Source: Thiohalomonas denitrificans
GTDB lineage: Bacteria > Pseudomonadota > Gammaproteobacteria > Thiohalomonadales > Thiohalomonadaceae
DNA: 64,000 bases
Direction: 5' to 3'
NCBI RefSeq assembly: GCF_900102855.1
Contig: NZ_FMWD01000011.1
Location: 1 to 64,000 of the forward strand
This document shows, in pieces, positions 20,649 through 33,789 of the stretch (its first letter is position 1; each line of letters opens with the position of its first letter). Made by a program: the position numbers and the translations under genes. The notes below the pieces were generated by a model. It was given only the letters and a program-made list of their open reading frames with translations, was not told where the DNA came from and made no database searches.

Positions 20649-23546
20649 ATGAATAGTGGACTGGTTCGTCTGTTTCTGGCTGTTGTGTTTGCTTCGCTGG
20701 TGGCTTGCGGGGGTGGTGACGGCGGGGCTGTCTTCGGCTCGGGCGAACAAGAAGACAGCGTAACCGATGAAATCACGGGGGACGACGACAAAACCGACCT
20801 CTCGGACGGTGAAGATTCCTCCTCCTCATCCGGTCGAATTGACTCTGTCGCGGTGGCACCCGGCGCCGGCTCAATCGTGGCGGATGGTACAAGCGCTACC
20901 ACCATCCGTGCTCGGATACTGGATACCGGCGGCATTCCAATTTACGGCCTTACCGTAAACTTCACGACTACGGCAGGAACTCTTTCGGCCTCATCAACGA
21001 CCACAGACACTGATGGCTATGCAGAGGTGACACTGGTTTCTTCTACCAATACGGGTACTGCGAAAGTCATTGCCGACGCCGGTGGCTTCACCGGTGACAC
21101 AGAAGTTTCCTTCGAACCGGGCGCCCCGGATGAAATTCTACTTTCAGTCAGCCCTACTATTCTTGCCCCCTGGGGAGATCTTTCCATCTCGGCTGCTGTC
21201 AACGACGCCCACGACAATCGGATTAGCAACACCAGGGTTTCGTTACTGCTCTACGACCCGGCTGATCCGGATACCGTCATCAATAGCCTTGAAGAGGAAA
21301 CAGGCGATGATGGTGTCCTGAATACGACACTGAATGTATTGGGTAGCACTGGTGATCGTGTACTCGAGGTGAGTGTGATCAACGAGGTGCAAAACACGCA
21401 ATCGGTGACGGTCACTGACACCGCGGCGATCATCGGCGATGTAACCCTGATCTCCGGTGATGATTCGATCGTGGCCGACGGAGATAAAACAACCCTGCTT
21501 CGTGCTACGGTCGTCGACCACAATGGCAATGGCATTTCTGGTGCTACTGTGCAGTTTTCCACATCAGCTGGAACACTAGTTGACTTAAATAATAACGGTG
21601 CAAATTCGGCAACGACTGATTCAAATGGAATAGCCGAGCTGTACTTGCAGGCACCGGTAGATGCGGGGAATGCTACAGTTTCCGCCGCGTATGGTGGGTT
21701 CAACCCTGCGGTGCAAGTGGCGTTTGTCCCCGGCGAACCGGATCCGTCGAACTCGTCTCTTATAGCTTCGCCCAATACGATTCCGGCAGATGGCACTACT
21801 GTCACGACTGTTACGGCGGTGTTAGCCGATTCCCAAGGTAATTTGGTGGCCAACGGAACCAGTGTCACGCTGTCGGCAAGCGCTGGCGAGATTACGACAA
21901 CTAATCCCACAACCACCACCTCGGGACGGGCCGTTTTTGAACTGCAGGCGCCCGAGTCGACGACCTTGATCAACCTTTCCATCGCTGAGTACGCGGGGAT
22001 AACCGGTACTGTTTCTGCCGGTACGACCTCCACCGGAGAGCCCGCTAATATCGAAGTTTCCGCAGAAAGCCAAGAGATTTATGTCGCTGGCGTCGGAGAG
22101 GTAGCAGGCACAACGATGACAGTCGTTGTGACCGATAGTGCAGGTAATCGAATTGCCGATGCCGATGATGGAGTGAATAATCTTCGTATCGGCTTTGTTA
22201 CTCATCCCAATGGGGGGGAGTATCTAATCGGGCGCAACGCTGACGATATGGTCACGACCACATCGAATTCGACTCCGATATCGGTTCGCACGGAAGGCGG
22301 AGAAGCTGCGTTCGGGTTGCAGTCCGGAACCTTGCCCGGGACTGTCGAAATTCAAATCGAGGCATTGGATTCCAGCGGCAGTGCCCTTTCTCCTGGTGTG
22401 ATTGCCCTCGTTCCGCAGATCTCCATTGCTTCTGGTCCAGCTCATACGATCGCCATGACCTGGCCGATCCGGGATGCTGTTGAAGATTTGGGTGGGATCT
22501 ATAAACGAATTGGCCGAGCGACAGTAACTGATCGCTACGGCAATCCCGTCCCGGATGGGACTACCATCAATCTGGGTGTCGTCGACAGTGTCATTGTCGA
22601 AGGCAATGGTGGTGAAGTCCGAACAGCAAACACGACGACACCCAATCAACTCTACGATGTTTCACCGCAACTGACCGATGGCACATCGGTCGGGTTCGAT
22701 ACGGCTTCTATTACTCGTAACGATACCGACCGGTTTGTGCAGGCGGGTGACAGGGCGCTCCTTCTGAACGCGCGAGCAGAAGACAAGAGCCGCCATGTAC
22801 GTAGCATCAGCAATACACTGACCGATGTTCAGAGTGACTACCTCAATGCTAACCAAACCAACCTGGATTACATCATTGGTGCGGCCCTTCTGGGTGGAGA
22901 AATCAAGGGAGTCAATGCACAAACTGGCGACGAGACTCGCGGCACCGCCACAACGGTCGATGGGACGATTACGTATTACCTTCTATACCCAGCGGACGCG
23001 AACACGATATTGACCGGTTGTGGCCTCGCGGTAGCTGATGATCGGAACCCTCCTGACAATTCCGGTGATGTCTATGTGCTCGCCGCTTCCCGTGACAACA
23101 GCGCGACCACAATCTCCACCGGTGGGTGCTTTTCCGCAATTGCTCCAGTGGAACTCACAGCGACACCGACGACAATAAGCGTCTTCGGTGCTGGTGATTA
23201 CCAAATCGGACTTGAGCTTACTGATAATTCAACAGACGGCCAAGGCGTTGCGCTACCGGGAATGCCCATTGCTGCGGTGGTGAGTTCGGTCGAAAGGGGT
23301 GAAGGCCAGTGTAGTGACCTCATCCAGGAGAGCCGCAAGGACTGCGAGGGTGAAGGTGAAGTTTGGCAGGACAACGACTTCGCCGTGACGGCCACGGGCT
23401 GTAATACCCGTACCGATGGCTCCGGCGCATGTGCCGGAACACTCTCCGTGAGTGGAACGGTTTTTAATAAAGGGGACACGGCAGAAGTCCAATTCTGGAG
23501 CGGAACCAGTAACTCGGTAACCGTGACCGTTAACTACGTCGAGTAG
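20649..23546 (+). CDS. large Ig-repeat (Big_1-type) lipoprotein
   Basis: A 965-aa predicted surface or periplasmic lipoprotein. The signal ends in LVAC with C20, followed by a Gly/Asp/Ser-rich acidic linker to about residue 70. At least four bacterial Ig-like repeats follow, each with a pattern like [18 protein letters not shown] ... [14 protein letters not shown] ... DGYAEVTL, the invasin/intimin (Big_1) style. The C-terminal third is less repetitive and has several cysteines. It starts 62 bases after pilQ and ends 13 bases before aroK, so it is probably part of the pil-aro transcript. Base composition looks lower in GC than its neighbours, hinting at different origin or selection. A role in adhesion or pilus function is inference. 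Confidence 0.85.
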   Translation: MNSGLVRLFLAVVFASLVACGGGDGGAVFGSGEQEDSVTDEITGDDDKTDLSDGEDSSSSSGRIDSVAVAPGAGSIVADGTSATTIRARILDTGGIPIYGLTVNFTTTAGTLSASSTTTDTDGYAEVTLVSSTNTGTAKVIADAGGFTGDTEVSFEPGAPDEILLSVSPTILAPWGDLSISAAVNDAHDNRISNTRVSLLLYDPADPDTVINSLEEETGDDGVLNTTLNVLGSTGDRVLEVSVINEVQNTQSVTVTDTAAIIGDVTLISGDDSIVADGDKTTLLRATVVDHNGNGISGATVQFSTSAGTLVDLNNNGANSATTDSNGIAELYLQAPVDAGNATVSAAYGGFNPAVQVAFVPGEPDPSNSSLIASPNTIPADGTTVTTVTAVLADSQGNLVANGTSVTLSASAGEITTTNPTTTTSGRAVFELQAPESTTLINLSIAEYAGITGTVSAGTTSTGEPANIEVSAESQEIYVAGVGEVAGTTMTVVVTDSAGNRIADADDGVNNLRIGFVTHPNGGEYLIGRNADDMVTTTSNSTPISVRTEGGEAAFGLQSGTLPGTVEIQIEALDSSGSALSPGVIALVPQISIASGPAHTIAMTWPIRDAVEDLGGIYKRIGRATVTDRYGNPVPDGTTINLGVVDSVIVEGNGGEVRTANTTTPNQLYDVSPQLTDGTSVGFDTASITRNDTDRFVQAGDRALLLNARAEDKSRHVRSISNTLTDVQSDYLNANQTNLDYIIGAALLGGEIKGVNAQTGDETRGTATTVDGTITYYLLYPADANTILTGCGLAVADDRNPPDNSGDVYVLAASRDNSATTISTGGCFSAIAPVELTATPTTISVFGAGDYQIGLELTDNSTDGQGVALPGMPIAAVVSSVERGEGQCSDLIQESRKDCEGEGEVWQDNDFAVTATGCNTRTDGSGACAGTLSVSGTVFNKGDTAEVQFWSGTSNSVTVTVNYVE

Positions 23547-23559
23547 CTGTGGTTTTCGA

Positions 23560-24114
23560 ATGAGCCAGGACACGGCCTTTGATAGAGGCAACCTGTTCCT
23601 TGTCGGCCCCATGGGGGCCGGCAAGACCACGATTGGTCGTCAGCTGGCCGAGGTCCTGGGGAAATCCTTCAAGGACAGCGATCACGAGATCGTGCGTCGT
23701 ACCGGCGCACGGATCCCGTTGATCTTCGAGATTGAAGGAGAAGAGGGCTTTCGCCGGCGAGAGCAGGACGTGATCGATGCACTGAGCGCCGAGAAGAATC
23801 TGGTGCTGGCCACCGGCGGCGGTGCGGTCCTGAAGCCGGAGAACCGGGCGCATCTGTCCGGGCGCGGGACGGTCTTTTACCTGTTCGGATCGATTGATCA
23901 GTTGCTGCGCCGGACCCGCCGCGATCGCAACCGGCCGCTTCTGCAGACCGATAACCCCCGCGCCAAGCTGGAGGCATTGATGGCCGAACGAGACCCCCTC
24001 TACCGGGAGGTAGCCGACGCCGTGATCTATACCGACGAACGCTCGGTCCGCAGCGTGGTGAAAGAGATCGTCGCCCGTTACCGGCACATGGAAAAGGAGC
24101 GCCAGGCGAAGTAG
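23560..24114 (+). CDS. aroK: shikimate kinase
   Basis: A 184-aa P-loop kinase that phosphorylates shikimate at the 3-hydroxyl in the aromatic pathway. Walker A is GPMGAGKTT (K22). Shikimate-binding residues lie in [30 protein letters not shown] and [10 protein letters not shown]. The LID arginine is in [11 protein letters not shown]. It normally sits directly between pilQ and aroB. Confidence 0.95.
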   Translation: MSQDTAFDRGNLFLVGPMGAGKTTIGRQLAEVLGKSFKDSDHEIVRRTGARIPLIFEIEGEEGFRRREQDVIDALSAEKNLVLATGGGAVLKPENRAHLSGRGTVFYLFGSIDQLLRRTRRDRNRPLLQTDNPRAKLEALMAERDPLYREVADAVIYTDERSVRSVVKEIVARYRHMEKERQAK

Positions 24115-24387
24115 GCCGCCGGATATCGATAACCACGGGGCGCACGGGGAACGAATCCCTGTTTCCTGAAGATTTCATTTTTTGTGCGTCGTTCGACCAT
24201 TCAAAAACATGAAGCAGTGATTTCGTTAATAGCCGCTCGCTCCCACTTCCCCTCCCCCATTGCCACTCCCCACTCCCCACTCCCCACTCCCCACTCCCCA
24301 CTCCCCACTCCCCACTCCCCACTCCCCACTCCCCACTCCCTACTCTGATCCGGTACAATCAAAGCCCCTGATGTCGAAACCATTCCC
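24115..24387. other. aroK-aroB spacer carrying the heptamer array
   Basis: 273 bp between two genes usually adjacent. It has a weak CCACGGGGCGCACGGGG repeat-like segment near 24132, an AT-rich middle and the tandem array at 24265-24341. The array ends 46 bases before aroB. No ribosome site of normal strength precedes the aroB ATG. Confidence 0.6.
24265..24341. repeat. heptanucleotide tandem array (ACTCCCC)10-11
   Basis: Ten perfect 7-bp units ACTCCCC run from 24265 to 24334, followed by one imperfect unit (ACTCCCT). The array is strongly strand-asymmetric: C-rich on the coding strand and G-rich on the other. Copy number should be prone to slippage. It lies in the transcribed region between aroK and aroB. 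Confidence 0.97.
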
Positions 24388-25476
24388 ATGAAGACCCTGC
24401 ATGTCGATCTGGGGGAGCGCAGCTACCCCATCTATATCGGTACCGATCTCCTTGGCCGCCCCGAGCTGGTGTCTCCTCATGTGCGTGGCAGCCAGGTGAT
24501 GGTGGTAACCAACGAGACCGTCGGGCCGCTCTACCTGGAAAAGACGCTTCAGGCCTTCGCCGCATTCGAGACCGGGCATGTGGTGCTGCCCGACGGCGAA
24601 CAGTACAAGACCCTTGAGACGTGGAACCGGATCTTCGATGCCCTGCTGGAGCGCCGTTTCGACCGTCGCTGCACGCTGGTGGCGCTCGGCGGGGGTGTGG
24701 TGGGCGACATCACCGGCTTTGCCGCGGCCTGTTACCAGCGCGGGGTCGATTTCATCCAGATCCCGACCACCCTGCTGTCACAGGTGGACTCCTCGGTGGG
24801 CGGCAAGACCGGCGTCAACCACCCGCTCGGCAAGAACATGATCGGTGCCTTCCATCAGCCCCGCTGCGTACTGGCCGATACCGCCACGCTCCAGACGCTG
24901 GATAGCCGGCAGCTGGCAGCCGGTATCGCCGAGGTGATCAAATACGGGCTGATCAACGACCCGGAATTCCTCGCCTGGCTCGAAGAGCACATGGCAGCCC
25001 TGACCGGACGGGATCCGCAGGCCCTGGCCTTTGCCATCGAGCGCTCCTGTGCCGACAAGGCGGTGGTCGTGGCAAAGGATGAACGGGAGGCGGGCAGTCG
25101 CGCCCTTCTGAATCTGGGCCACACCTTCGGCCATGCCATCGAGACCGGCATGGGCTACGGGCGCTGGCTGCACGGTGAAGCGGTTGCCACGGGAATGGTG
25201 CTCGCTGCCGAGCTCTCGGAGAGACTGGGCTGGATCGGCTCTGCGGATGTGGAGAGGGCCCGCGCGCTGATCGCGCGCGCCGGGTTGCCGGTACAGGCTC
25301 CCGCGGAACTGAGCGCCGATCGATTCCTGGAGTTGATGGCAGTGGATAAAAAGGTGATCGGGGGCAAACTGCGGCTGGTCCTGATGGAGGGGCTCGGTCA
25401 ATCCGTGGTCACCGACCGCTTCGATCCCGCCGATATCCGTGCTGTTATCGAGGCGCACCACGCGCGGGCCGCATGA
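24388..25476 (+). CDS. aroB: 3-dehydroquinate synthase
   Basis: A 362-aa NAD- and metal-dependent enzyme making 3-dehydroquinate from DAHP. It shows [11 protein letters not shown], the glycine-rich [34 protein letters not shown] and metal ligands in [18 protein letters not shown] and [10 protein letters not shown]. Length is as in E. coli. The end overlaps the dgt start (ATGA), so the two are translationally coupled. Confidence 0.97.
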   Translation: MKTLHVDLGERSYPIYIGTDLLGRPELVSPHVRGSQVMVVTNETVGPLYLEKTLQAFAAFETGHVVLPDGEQYKTLETWNRIFDALLERRFDRRCTLVALGGGVVGDITGFAAACYQRGVDFIQIPTTLLSQVDSSVGGKTGVNHPLGKNMIGAFHQPRCVLADTATLQTLDSRQLAAGIAEVIKYGLINDPEFLAWLEEHMAALTGRDPQALAFAIERSCADKAVVVAKDEREAGSRALLNLGHTFGHAIETGMGYGRWLHGEAVATGMVLAAELSERLGWIGSADVERARALIARAGLPVQAPAELSADRFLELMAVDKKVIGGKLRLVLMEGLGQSVVTDRFDPADIRAVIEAHHARAA

Positions 25477-26627
25477 CCGACACGCTTGCCCCCTATGCCG
25501 CCAGTGACGAGCGCTCCCGGGGGCGCCGCATCCCGGAGTCGCCGCCCCAGTACCGGACGGAATTCCAGCGCGATCGGGATCGCATCATTCACTCCTCGGC
25601 CTTTCGCCGCCTGGAGTACAAGACCCAGGTCTTTATCAACCACGAAGGCGACATGTTTCGGACCCGCCTGACCCACTCCATCGAGGTGGCGCAGATCGGC
25701 CGTACCGTCGCCCGCGCTCTGGGGCTCAATGAGGCACTGGTCGAGTCGGTCAGCCTCGCTCACGATGTGGGTCATACGCCGTTCGGCCATGCCGGACAGG
25801 ACACCCTCAACGAGTGCATGACCGGGTACGGCGGCTTTGAGCACAACCTGCAGTCGCTGCGGGTGGTGGACGAACTGGAAGAGCGTTACGCCGAGTTCAA
25901 TGGACTCAATCTTACCTTCGAAACCCGCGAGGGGATCCTCAAGCACTGTCCGAAGAGCCGGGCTAAAGCACTCGGTGAGGTGGGTGAACGCTTCCTGACT
26001 GGCGGCCAGCCGAGCCTTGAGGCGCAAATCGCCAATGTGGCCGACGGTATCGCCTATAACAACCACGACGTTGATGACGGACTGCGGGCGGGTCTGATTA
26101 GCGTGGAGCAGCTGTGCGAGACGACCTTCTTCCGTGAAGAGTACGAGGCGGTGATCGCCGCCTACCCGGATCTGCCCGGCAGACGTCTGGTGTACGAAAT
26201 CGTGCGGCGGATGATCGGTCGCCAGGTAGTGGACCTGGTGGAGAGCAGCAAGCTCAGACTGAGCCGGGCCAACCCTGCCGATATCGACGCCGTTCGTGGC
26301 GAGAGCCAGCCGCTTATCCGTTTCAGTGACGGCATGCACCAGCGGCATCAGGAGCTGAAGCGCTTTCTGTATCACAACCTGTATCGCCACTATCGGGTGC
26401 ACCGCATGATGGTCAAGGCGCAGCGGGTGATGCGCGAGCTGTTTGCCGCATTCCTGGAGGATGTCCGCCTGCTGCCGCCCCCCTATCAGGCCGTCGTAAG
26501 CCGCCTCGAGATCGAACAGGGCCTCCCCGGCCGCGCCCGGGTGGTCGCCGATTACATCGCCGGCATGACCGACCGCTTCGCCCTCGCCGAGCACCGTAAA
26601 CTGTTCAGTCCCCCGGAACTGACCTGA
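25473..26627 (+). CDS. dgt: deoxyguanosinetriphosphate triphosphohydrolase-like protein
   Basis: A 384-aa HD-domain dNTPase, which cleaves dNTPs to deoxynucleoside and tripolyphosphate. The motifs are [12 protein letters not shown] in [15 protein letters not shown] in [17 protein letters not shown] and D in [12 protein letters not shown]. It is the short (non-E. coli) Dgt type common in bacteria. It overlaps aroB by 4 bases. Confidence 0.93.
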   Translation: MTDTLAPYAASDERSRGRRIPESPPQYRTEFQRDRDRIIHSSAFRRLEYKTQVFINHEGDMFRTRLTHSIEVAQIGRTVARALGLNEALVESVSLAHDVGHTPFGHAGQDTLNECMTGYGGFEHNLQSLRVVDELEERYAEFNGLNLTFETREGILKHCPKSRAKALGEVGERFLTGGQPSLEAQIANVADGIAYNNHDVDDGLRAGLISVEQLCETTFFREEYEAVIAAYPDLPGRRLVYEIVRRMIGRQVVDLVESSKLRLSRANPADIDAVRGESQPLIRFSDGMHQRHQELKRFLYHNLYRHYRVHRMMVKAQRVMRELFAAFLEDVRLLPPPYQAVVSRLEIEQGLPGRARVVADYIAGMTDRFALAEHRKLFSPPELT

Positions 26628-26753
26628 ATACGTGTTCCAAATTGGTGTCCCTGCATGTAGGAGCGACGGAAGTCGCGAGACGCCGAATCGCGGCTTCCGC
26701 CGCTCCTACAGGTATCTCGGTATGTCACCAACGGAGCGTGTTGGACGCTATTT
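26627..26753. repeat. dispersed 125-bp repeat, copy A, with REP-type palindrome
   Basis: Starting within the dgt stop codon, this segment matches 63051-63175 nearly throughout. The core (26657-26709) is an imperfect palindrome from GTAGGAGCG to CGCTCCTAC. The flanks AATACGTGTTCCAAATTGG and GGTATCTCG are shared with copy B. It lies directly after a gene, where it could help end transcription. Confidence 0.85.
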
Positions 26754-26949
26754 CCCGCATGGACCACCAGGCCCTCGGTTCCTGGACAGCGGGCGGGCCC
26801 TGGCGGCATACTGCGCCATTCTCCCGCCGATAACCGGGTCTACCGGATAAGGCTGTGGCCTTTGGCGCGTCAGCCATCCCGAGGTGCTCGGGTGCAGCGG
26901 GCGCGAAATCCAGGTTGAAAGCGGCTAGGCACCTAGTTTCCAGGTTTCC
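26628..26949. other. gene-free stretch after dgt
   Basis: 322 bp holding repeat copy A (to ~26753) and then ~195 bp with no recognisable gene, hairpin or promoter box. Short frames here lack ribosome sites. Confidence 0.5.
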
Positions 26950-27201
26950 ATGCGTATTTATCTGCAGACACCGGTTTCCGACGAGCGCCCGCCGCGCTAT
27001 TACCACCTGTTTCTCCAGGAGGATCTGCTGGAAGGCTGGACGCTGATGAGAGAGTGGGGATTCCAGGGTTCGCCCGGGCGCATCAAACGCGACCACTTCG
27101 TCTCCTATGACAGTGCCGAGGATGCATTGTTGAAGCACCGCGACAATCAGCTCGGTCGAGGCTACCGGGTCATGTTCCAGCAGGGCGAACAGCCCAAGTG
27201 A
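26950..27201 (+). CDS. WGR-like domain protein (83 aa)
   Basis: A small protein that is nearly all one domain. The pattern RYYHLFLQEDLLEGWTLMREWG, FQGSPG, FVSYDSAEDALLKHRDNQLGRGYRVMF resembles the WGR fold found in PARPs and some bacterial proteins, thought to bind nucleic acid or poly-ADP-ribose. The name-giving arginine is replaced (WGF). No partner domain or neighbour clarifies its role. It sits alone between dgt and gltB. Confidence 0.65.
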   Translation: MRIYLQTPVSDERPPRYYHLFLQEDLLEGWTLMREWGFQGSPGRIKRDHFVSYDSAEDALLKHRDNQLGRGYRVMFQQGEQPK

Positions 27202-27399
27202 CGAGGTTGTCGTGTGGCGGCTGTGCGGGGTCCGCTTTGCGGTGCATACGCCAGCGGCCGGGACACCCACCCACAAAAGCGCTACCTTCTGAATTTATCG
27301 CCGGGGACGCCAGTAGGCATTCACCCATTTGAAGAGTTTCATGGCCGGCAGTATACTGCTTGGCCATTTTGCCTACGCTACACGGCATCCCTCGGAGCC

Positions 27400-30300
27400 A
27401 TGCAAAGAACAACGCCGGAAACGATCGTGAACCAGGCAGCCAATAGCTCGAAGGGGCTCTATCGCCCCTCATTCGAAAGAGACAACTGCGGCTTCGGCCT
27501 GATTGCCCACATGGATGGTGACGCCAGTCATTGGCTGGTGAACACCGCCATCGATGCCCTCTCGCGCATGACGCACCGTGGTGCGGTTGCGGCGGACGGC
27601 AAATCGGGTGATGGCTGCGGCCTTCTGCTGAAAAAGCCCGATGGCTTTCTGCGCGCCGTTGCGGCCGATTCCGGCTTCCGGTTGGCGGCCGACTATGCCG
27701 TCGGCATGGTATTCCTGAGCCGCGACACAGTGCAGCGTGATGCCGCCAGGGCGCGGATCGACGCTGCCCTGCAGGCGCAGGAGCTCGCCGTCGCCGGCTG
27801 GCGTGTGGTACCGGTCGATCCGGAGGCCTGCGGGCCCGAGGCGCTGGAGTCGCTGCCCGATATCGAGCAGGTGTTCGTCAATGCCCCCGAAGGCATGGAC
27901 GGGGAAACCTTCGAGCGGCGGCTGTTCATCGCCCGCCGTCAGGCCGAAAAGGCGGTAGGTGCGGAGGATGAGGCCTTTTACATTCCCAGCCTCTCCTCGC
28001 AGGTGCTCTCCTACAAGGGTCTGGTGATGCCGGCCTACCTGCCGGTGTTCTACAAGGACCTGAACGATGAGCGCATGGCCTCGACCATCTGTGTCTTCCA
28101 CCAGCGCTTCTCGACCAACACCCTGCCTGAATGGCGTCTGGCACAGCCGTTCCGCCATCTGGCTCACAACGGCGAGATCAATACCGTGCAGGGCAACCGC
28201 AACTGGTCGGTGGCCCGTGCAGCGAAATTCGAGACGCCGCTGATCCCGGACATGGAGGCGGTGCGCCCGCTGGTCTCCATGGACGGGTCCGACTCCAACA
28301 GTCTCGACAATATGCTCGAGGCGCTCCTTGCCGGCGGGATGGACATCTTCCGTGCCATGCGCCTGCTGGTGCCGCCCGCCTGGCAGAACATCGAGCACAT
28401 GGATGCCGATCTGCGCGCCTTCTACGAATACAACTCCATGCACATGGAGGCCTGGGACGGCCCGGCCGGTATCGTGCTCACCGACGGCCGCTACGCCGCC
28501 TGCACACTGGACCGCAACGGCCTGCGCCCGGCGCGCTGGGTGATCACCAGGACGGACAAGGCGGGCGATCCCGCGTCCGGCGATTACACCGGCTGTGTGA
28601 TTACACTGGCCTCCGAGATCGGCGTGTTCGATTACGAGCCGGCCGATGTGCTGGCCAAGGGGCGCCTGAAGCCGGGTCAGATGCTTGCCGCCGATACCGA
28701 CACGGGCAGGCTGCTGCTGCCCACCGACGTGGATGGCATGCTCAAGTCGCGCCAGCCCTACAAGCAGTGGATGCGCGAGCATGTCCGTCGTCTGGAGTCG
28801 AAGCTGGACAAGCAGGCCGATGGCGTGGCCGACCTGGATGAGGATCGGGTCAAGATCTATCAGAAGATGTTCCAGGTGACCTTCGAGGAGCGTGAGGCGG
28901 TACTGCGCCCGCTGGCGGAGGCCGGCCAGGAGCCGGTCGGTTCCATGGGTGACGATACCCCCATGCCGGTGCTCTCCACCCGGGTGCGCTCGCTATACGA
29001 CTATTTCCGCCAGCAGTTTGCCCAGGTCACCAACCCGCCTATCGATCCGCTCCGCGAGCAGATTGTGATGTCACTGGAGACTTGTCTGGGCCGCGAGAAG
29101 AACATGTTCGAGGAGACCCCGGAGCATGCCGGGCGTCTGTTGGTGGATTCGCCGATCCTCTCCCGCGCCAAGTTCCAGAAGCTGCTGGCCACCGATGGCG
29201 GTGAATACCGGCACGAAATCATCGATCTGAACTATAGCGAGGGCCTCGATCTCAAGTCGGCCATCGAGGCGGTCACCGATAAGGCCCTCCAGGCCGTCGA
29301 GAATGGCAAGACCGTTCTCGTGCTCACCGACCGACCCATCGAGAAAGGCAAGTCGACCATCCACGCTCTGCTCGCCACCGGCGCCGTCCACCACCGGCTG
29401 ACGGCCGAGGGACGGCGGTGTGATGCCAACATCGTGGTCGAAACCGGTACTGCACGCGACTCGCACCACAGCGCGGTACTGATCGGCTATGGTGCCACTT
29501 GCGTCTATCCCTATCTCGCCTTCGAGACGCTGCACGAAATGGTCCGTACCGAAGAGCTCAAAGGGATGGATCCGGTCAAGCTCTCCGAGGCCTACCGCAA
29601 GGGCATCAACAAGGGCCTCTACAAGATCATCTCGAAGATGGGTATCTCCACCATCGCCAGCTATCGCGGTGCGCAGCTGTTCGAGTCGGTGGGCCTCTCG
29701 GATGAGGTGGTGGATCTCTGCTTCAAGGGCACCACCAACCGCATTCAGGGGACCAACTTCGCCGATTTGGAAGCCGATCAGCAGTTGTTGGCCAAGGAAG
29801 CGTGGAACCCCCGCAAGACCATTCAGCATGGCGGGCTGCTCAAGTACTGGCACGATGGCGAGTATCACGCCTACAACCCGGATGTGATCCAGACGCTGCA
29901 CAAGGCCGTGCGCTCCGGCGACTACGCCGACTATCAGATCTACGCCGATCTGGTGAACAAGCGTCCGATTGCCTGCATGCGGGACATGTTCCGGTTACGC
30001 GACGACATTGAGCCGATTGCGCTGGACGAGGTAGAGCCCGTCTCCGAGATCGTGCGCCGCTTCGACTCCGCGGCGATGTCGCTGGGGGCCCTGTCACCCG
30101 AAGCCCACGAGACCCTGGCGCGGGCCATGAATCGTCTCGGCGGCCGCTCCAACTCCGGCGAAGGTGGTGAGGACCCGGTCCGTTTCGGCACCGACAAGGT
30201 TTCCAAGATCAAGCAGATCGCCTCCGGCCGCTTCGGTGTCACCCCGCACTACCTGGTCAATGCCGAGGTCTTGCAGATCAAGGTGGCTCAGGGCGCCAAG

Positions 30301-31935
30301 CCGGGCGAGGGCGGCCAGTTGCCGGGTCACAAGGTGAACGAGCTGATCGCGCGCCTGCGTTACTCGAATCCCGGGGTGGCGCTGATTTCGCCGCCGCCGC
30401 ACCACGACATCTACTCCATCGAGGATCTGGCGCAGCTGATCTTCGATCTCAAACAGGTCAATCCGGACGCCATGGTCTCGGTGAAGCTGGTGGCGGAGGC
30501 TGGCGTTGGCACCATCGCCGCCGGTGTCGCCAAGGCCTATGCCGATCTCATCACCATCTCCGGTTATGATGGCGGTACCGGCGCCAGTCCGCTCACCTCG
30601 GTCAAGTACGCCGGTTCCCCCTGGGAGCTGGGCCTGTCGGAGACCCACCAGATCCTGCGTGCCAACAATCTGCGCGACAAGGTCCGGGTGCAGACCGATG
30701 GCGGCCTGAAGACCGGCCTGGATGTGATCAAGGCGGCCATACTCGGTGCCGAATCGTTCGGCTTTGGTACCGGGCCGATGGTGGCCATCGGCTGCAAGTA
30801 CCTGCGCATCTGTCATCTCAACAACTGCGCCACCGGTATTGCAACCCAGGACAAGACCCTGCGCGAGCAGCACTACGTCGGTGAAGTGGAAATGGTCACC
30901 AACTATTTCGGCTTCATTGCCGAAGAGGTGCGCCAGCTGCTGGCCCGGCTGGGTTGCCGTACGCTCACCGACCTCATCGGCCGTACCGACCTGCTGGAGA
31001 TACTGGAGGGTGTGACGCCCAGGCAAAAACGGCTGGACCTCCGTCCGGTACTGTCCGATGGCGGCGTTTCCACCGACCAGCCGCGTTACTGTGTGGCGCC
31101 CAGGAACGAACCGTTCGACCGTGCCGAGCTGGCCGAGCAGATGGTAAAGGACGCGTTGCCCGCCATCGAGGGCAGGACGGGCGGCGAGTTCAGCTATCGC
31201 GTCAAGAACGTCAACCGTTCAATCGGTGCCCGCCTCTCGGGCGAGATCGCCCGGCGCCACGGCAACCAGGGCATGGCGGAGAGCCCCCTGGTCCTGCGAC
31301 TGACCGGCACCGCCGGGCAGTCTTTCGGGGTGTGGAACGCCGGTGGCCTGCACATGCATCTCGAGGGCGACGCCAACGACTACGTAGGCAAGGGTATGAC
31401 CGGCGGGAAACTGGTGATCCATCCGCCAAAAGGCAGCCGCTTCCAGTCCAATGAGACCACCATCATCGGCAACACGTGTCTCTATGGTGCAACCGGCGGC
31501 AAGTTGCTTGCGGCCGGTCTGGCCGGTGAACGGTTCGCCGTTCGCAACTCCGGGGCGCATACTGTCGTCGAAGGGATAGGCGATCACGGCTGCGAGTACA
31601 TGACCGGTGGTGTGGTCACCGTTCTCGGTGACACCGGCGTCAACTTCGGTGCCGGCATGACCGGCGGCTTCGCTTTCGTACTGGATCGGGATAACAGCTT
31701 CGTGGACCGCTACAACCACGAACTGATCGATATCCATCGCATCGGCAGCGAGGAGATGGAAGGCCCCCGGGAGTTTCTCCAGTCGCAGATCGAGGAGTTC
31801 GTGGCGGAAACCGGTAGCGCCTGGGGCAGAGAGATCCTGGAGAACTTCTCCGATTACGTGGAAAAGTTCTGGCTGGTCAAACCCAAGGCCTCCGAAATCG
31901 CCACCCTGCTGGACACCCTCGAGCGGGCGGCCTAA
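27400..31935 (+). CDS. gltB: glutamate synthase (NADPH) large subunit
   Basis: A protein of about 1511 aa that transfers the amide of glutamine to 2-oxoglutarate. The class II amidotransferase domain starts at the catalytic Cys of RDNCGFG (C30 from this start), exposed after removal of a short propeptide. The FMN synthase domain carries the 3Fe-4S cysteines in [15 protein letters not shown]. The C-terminal beta-helix (GXXG repeats such as [13 protein letters not shown]) is complete. The open frame begins at 27214, but the ATG at 27400 (or a GTG at 27427) gives a family-like propeptide. It pairs with gltD. Confidence 0.95.
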   Translation: MQRTTPETIVNQAANSSKGLYRPSFERDNCGFGLIAHMDGDASHWLVNTAIDALSRMTHRGAVAADGKSGDGCGLLLKKPDGFLRAVAADSGFRLAADYAVGMVFLSRDTVQRDAARARIDAALQAQELAVAGWRVVPVDPEACGPEALESLPDIEQVFVNAPEGMDGETFERRLFIARRQAEKAVGAEDEAFYIPSLSSQVLSYKGLVMPAYLPVFYKDLNDERMASTICVFHQRFSTNTLPEWRLAQPFRHLAHNGEINTVQGNRNWSVARAAKFETPLIPDMEAVRPLVSMDGSDSNSLDNMLEALLAGGMDIFRAMRLLVPPAWQNIEHMDADLRAFYEYNSMHMEAWDGPAGIVLTDGRYAACTLDRNGLRPARWVITRTDKAGDPASGDYTGCVITLASEIGVFDYEPADVLAKGRLKPGQMLAADTDTGRLLLPTDVDGMLKSRQPYKQWMREHVRRLESKLDKQADGVADLDEDRVKIYQKMFQVTFEEREAVLRPLAEAGQEPVGSMGDDTPMPVLSTRVRSLYDYFRQQFAQVTNPPIDPLREQIVMSLETCLGREKNMFEETPEHAGRLLVDSPILSRAKFQKLLATDGGEYRHEIIDLNYSEGLDLKSAIEAVTDKALQAVENGKTVLVLTDRPIEKGKSTIHALLATGAVHHRLTAEGRRCDANIVVETGTARDSHHSAVLIGYGATCVYPYLAFETLHEMVRTEELKGMDPVKLSEAYRKGINKGLYKIISKMGISTIASYRGAQLFESVGLSDEVVDLCFKGTTNRIQGTNFADLEADQQLLAKEAWNPRKTIQHGGLLKYWHDGEYHAYNPDVIQTLHKAVRSGDYADYQIYADLVNKRPIACMRDMFRLRDDIEPIALDEVEPVSEIVRRFDSAAMSLGALSPEAHETLARAMNRLGGRSNSGEGGEDPVRFGTDKVSKIKQIASGRFGVTPHYLVNAEVLQIKVAQGAKPGEGGQLPGHKVNELIARLRYSNPGVALISPPPHHDIYSIEDLAQLIFDLKQVNPDAMVSVKLVAEAGVGTIAAGVAKAYADLITISGYDGGTGASPLTSVKYAGSPWELGLSETHQILRANNLRDKVRVQTDGGLKTGLDVIKAAILGAESFGFGTGPMVAIGCKYLRICHLNNCATGIATQDKTLREQHYVGEVEMVTNYFGFIAEEVRQLLARLGCRTLTDLIGRTDLLEILEGVTPRQKRLDLRPVLSDGGVSTDQPRYCVAPRNEPFDRAELAEQMVKDALPAIEGRTGGEFSYRVKNVNRSIGARLSGEIARRHGNQGMAESPLVLRLTGTAGQSFGVWNAGGLHMHLEGDANDYVGKGMTGGKLVIHPPKGSRFQSNETTIIGNTCLYGATGGKLLAAGLAGERFAVRNSGAHTVVEGIGDHGCEYMTGGVVTVLGDTGVNFGAGMTGGFAFVLDRDNSFVDRYNHELIDIHRIGSEEMEGPREFLQSQIEEFVAETGSAWGREILENFSDYVEKFWLVKPKASEIATLLDTLERAA

Positions 31936-33491
<1,556 letters not shown>

Positions 33492-33573
33492 AAAGATTAA
33501 CCATTAAGGACGCGAAGAACGCAAAGGCTGATCCTACGGATGGCGTGCCACACTTGGCGGCAACCATAATCGG

Positions 33574-33789
33574 GAGTGCGGATTCGATAAGTGTCTGTTT
33601 TCTCCGGGAGCGGAGTAAACAATCAAGTCCTTTGCGTATCTTGGCGCTCTTTGCGGTTAATGGCCCTTTATGTCTGAAGAGTGCATGATTCGATAAGTAT
33701 CGGTTTTCTCCGGGACGAGCGGAGTAAACCAATTAAATCCTTTGCGCACCTTGGCGCTCTTTGCGGTTAATGGCCCTTTTATGTCTGAA
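33574..33789. repeat. tandem duplication of the hemE 5' region (105 + 111 bp)
   Basis: Copy 1 (33574-33678) and copy 2 (33679-33789) abut exactly. Each runs from GAGTGC through ATTCGATAAGT, TTTTCTCCGGGA, GCGGAGTAAAC and CTTGGCGCTCTTTGCGGTTA to ATGTCTGAA. Copy 2 ends with the real hemE start codons (33781-33789), so copy 1 carries a duplicate start followed by only a few codons. Each copy also contains a TTTGCG..GCGGTTAATGG type repeat seen elsewhere. Confidence 0.93.
33670..33696 (+). other. 8-codon mini-ORF copying the hemE start (MSEECMIR)
   Basis: The ATG of duplication copy 1 opens an 8-codon frame ending at TAA 33694-33696, with first codons identical to hemE (MSE). It may be translated as a leader if hemE's own initiation region is what drives it, but no strong ribosome site precedes either copy. 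Whether it is expressed is unknown. Confidence 0.4.

Noticed and set aside
24265-24341. Tandem array considered as a CRISPR
   Set aside because: Units are 7 bp with no spacers; it is a simple tandem repeat.
24201-24389. Minus-strand frame encoding a Gly-Glu-Trp repeat protein across the heptamer array
   Set aside because: It is a direct product of the 7-bp repeat (21-bp period) and has no ribosome site or conserved part.
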